Positions 62,056 through 64,000 of a DNA stretch of 64,000 bases are shown piece by piece. The DNA comes from Ailanthus altissimus. Its lineage: Eukaryota > Streptophyta > Magnoliopsida > Sapindales > Simaroubaceae. Below the pieces are notes generated by a model. The model had not been told where the DNA came from. It saw only the letters and a program-made list of their open reading frames with translations, and did not search any database. Position numbers and translations under genes: made by a program. The stretch lies in contig OX327711.1 of the NCBI GenBank assembly GCA_946807835.1, forward strand, positions 12,063,501-12,127,500. The letters are read 5' to 3'. Position 1 is the stretch's first letter; every line of letters starts with the position of its first letter.

Positions 62056-63630
62056 TTTAAGTTGTTATTAGTTGTTGTAATAAATATTAGATATTTCAAG
62101 AGGTCTCTATAAATATATAAGAGATGAGGGAGAACAAAAATAGAATTGATGATATTAATGTTGAGAGTTTTCTCTTAAGTTCTTTAAAGAACTATTATTA
62201 GAACTTATCGAGATTTTTATCTTATAGCATTCTTTTAGATTTATCACTCACAACTTCTCATCTATCTTGAGTGTGACGTCTATAATCTTTTTATACCTTT
62301 GGTTTTTATCTATGGATAACGAGTCAAGGTTCTTATTTTTGTTTATCTAACAAAATTTGAAGTAGAACGATCCTTAGTAAAGGAACTTCATTGAACGTCG
62401 GGTCTTACTTTTTTTCATAAGGTTCATATCACAAACCTTACTCTTATAAACTCGATATGAGTCTAAAATAGAGAGGTAAAGATATGTTTTATTTCTAATA
62501 GAATTCTATAACTTAATATCTAAAGAACCTATAAAAAGAATGCTAAACAATTAAAAAAAACCCTTTTTGGATTAATTTTTGAATGCAAACTCTTTTTTTT
62601 TTTGAAAAATCCTGGGCTTTTGAGTTGAATTTATTTCTTTAGAAACAACGACTAAATCTCTCGAAGGGCTAGATTAATATGATTACTTTTGATGCATGCT
62701 AAGCTCTAAAAATCTCCTACAACTACGAATAAGTTAGACCATTCTAAAAAAACATTTAATAATAAATCTCTAATGTTTAAGTTAATAATGAATCTTATAA
62801 AAAATAATTAAACAAAAAATAAAGCAATAAAAAAAAGATTTAATATTTGGTGCACATATACAACTTTTAAGGTTACAATGCAAATTTGCACACCAAATAC
62901 TAAACCACATTTTTCATTCTTTTCTTTTCTTCCTTATATTTTTTTATAAGATCATTGTTAACTTAAAAGCATCATAGGGTTATTGTAAAATTAAAAAAAA
63001 AAAAACTCTAAAGCAACCTAATTTTATCTATAATTACAGAATATTTTTAGAGCTCAATACACATCAATATTAACCGTATCAATGGAGCATTTTAAGAGAT
63101 TTAATTGTTGTTTAAAAAAAATAAATTTAATTCATGAACTCAAAATTTCTCAAATTATGATGTCAACAATTTTAAATTTTATACTTCAGTTTAAAAAAAT
63201 TAAAATGAAAGTAAACCAAAAATTATTTTGGCATCAGGAAATCAAATTCTTTCCTAAAAATAATAACAACAATCATGAATAAATAAATAAAAAGAAAGAT
63301 CATGATCAAAAACACTATTCGCTTTTGCTTTTACGTGAATTTTAGCGGCTGAAGACAAAAAAGCTATAAGCGATGCGTCGTCGTTTCGTGGCCCCATCCC
63401 CTGACAGGGAATCACGCGTTATTCGTATTCAGACAACTCACTAAATTCCAATACTACTCTTGTCCCGCATTAGTAAAATAAAAAAGATAAAAGGAAATAT
63501 GAGAGAAACTGAAAACATCAAAACGATGCCGTTCTCTTCTATCCTTGAATGTTAAATCAGCAGTTTATTTGAGGTACGCAAAGCAAAATTTAAAACACAG
63601 CTTCGTAGAGCAATATCGAGATCGACAGAG
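62056..63630. other. Intergenic sequence and upstream region of the last gene
   Basis: AT-rich to about 63300, with no gene recognised. From about 63350 GC rises (gatgcgtcgtcgtttcgtgg), as expected for a promoter/5' UTR. The open frame 63082-63282 is low-complexity and not supported. Confidence 0.5.
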
Positions 63631-64000
63631 ATGGTTTCCTCCACAGTGATCGCCAGCGCGATCAGCTCATACATGCCGTTGGTCACTATCATTCTAATCA
63701 GAGCAACGCTGGCCAAAGAGCTACGGCCGTCGGATCACGGTCTTGAGTACCAGAGTCCGCCTCCTTCGAGCGCGAAAACATCGTCGCAAATGAAGTCGTT
63801 TTTCAAATTTCCGTCGTCATCGTCGACGCCGTCTACTTCGACGAACGTGGCATTGCCGAAGGTGATGAATTCAAGTGACACGTCGTGGTGGACCGACGGC
63901 AGCGGTAGCAGGGACCACGTGAGGCACGTGATGTTGTTGGCGAGTTTGGTGTGTGGGGTCACAGGTGTGGTCTTGCTAGTTGCTTCTGCTTTCATTTACT
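63631..64000 (+). CDS. Small predicted membrane protein, 5' part (runs off the window)
   Basis: It is open for 123 codons from ATG 63631 to the window end. Two hydrophobic segments are visible: residues about 9-28 (AISSYMPLVTIILIRATLA, possibly a signal anchor) and about 101-123 (VMLLASLVCGVTGVVLLVAS). A Ser/Pro/Lys-rich linker lies between them, with RPSDHGLEYQSPPPSSAK (about residues 33-50) and MKSFFKFPSSSS. Coding-like GC content contrasts with the AT-rich flank. I do not recognise a characterised family. The antisense open frame 63735-63995 is a shadow of this GC-rich stretch. Confidence 0.75.
   Translation, partial: MVSSTVIASAISSYMPLVTIILIRATLAKELRPSDHGLEYQSPPPSSAKTSSQMKSFFKFPSSSSTPSTSTNVALPKVMNSSDTSWWTDGSGSRDHVRHVMLLASLVCGVTGVVLLVASAFIY

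Overview
The window looks like nuclear DNA from a eudicot plant. It is very AT-rich, has GT-AG introns, and carries two recognisable intact plant genes in a thick layer of decayed transposable elements: Ty1/copia, Ty3/gypsy chromovirus, Athila-type gypsy, a Ulp1-carrying Mutator element, long solo LTRs and MITE-like foldback DNA elements. The species cannot be named from the sequence alone.

Layout. 1-5340 is the 5' half of a minus-strand copia element running off the left edge, with its 5' LTR and Met-tRNA primer site. About 5.9-9.35 kb is a MITE-like DNA element split by a 1.9 kb solo LTR. 12.2-13.5 kb is another solo LTR with a perfect target duplication. 14.5-15.4 kb is a gypsy gag relic, followed by a truncated third copy of the first solo-LTR family. 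That copy is fused to a Mutator-like element (about 16.0-21.33 kb) with a plus-strand MULE transposase and a minus-strand DUF1985/Ulp1-protease gene, both broken. The right end of this MULE lies beside the TATA box of an intact intronless monoacylglycerol-lipase-like gene (21471-22439, plus).

22.9-24.1 kb is a second copy of the MITE-like element. 25.5-32.96 kb is a whole but decayed plus-strand copia element. A 2.35 kb solo LTR sits inside its LWH (pre-integrase) codons, so the nesting can be reconstructed to the base. 33.7-38.7 kb is a complete 5.0 kb chromovirus with two LTRs. 40.9-41.88 kb is an unidentified array of about 384 bp exon-like repeats, interrupted by an Athila-type LTR-gag-protease fragment (41.88-45.6 kb). 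46.0-50.0 kb is intergenic and includes two pieces of a segment also found at 24.4-24.9 kb.

50439-55734 (minus) is a ten-exon gene that I could join in frame to 564 codons. It matches plant 2-succinylbenzoate-CoA ligase (AAE14, MenE homologue; phylloquinone synthesis). 56-63.6 kb is gene-free, with microsatellites, a 99 bp tandem duplication and a 2.6 kb solo LTR inserted in another short tandem duplication. At 63631 the first coding stretch of a small two-membrane-segment protein starts and leaves the window.

Only three loci look alive: the lipase, AAE14 and the partial membrane protein. They belong to unrelated pathways and nothing suggests they work together. I found no convincing undescribed system. 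The most informative observations are the datable nested insertions, the MULE terminus in the lipase core promoter, the ancient segmental duplication flanking the 25-49 kb transposon nest, and the unidentified exon-like tandem array.
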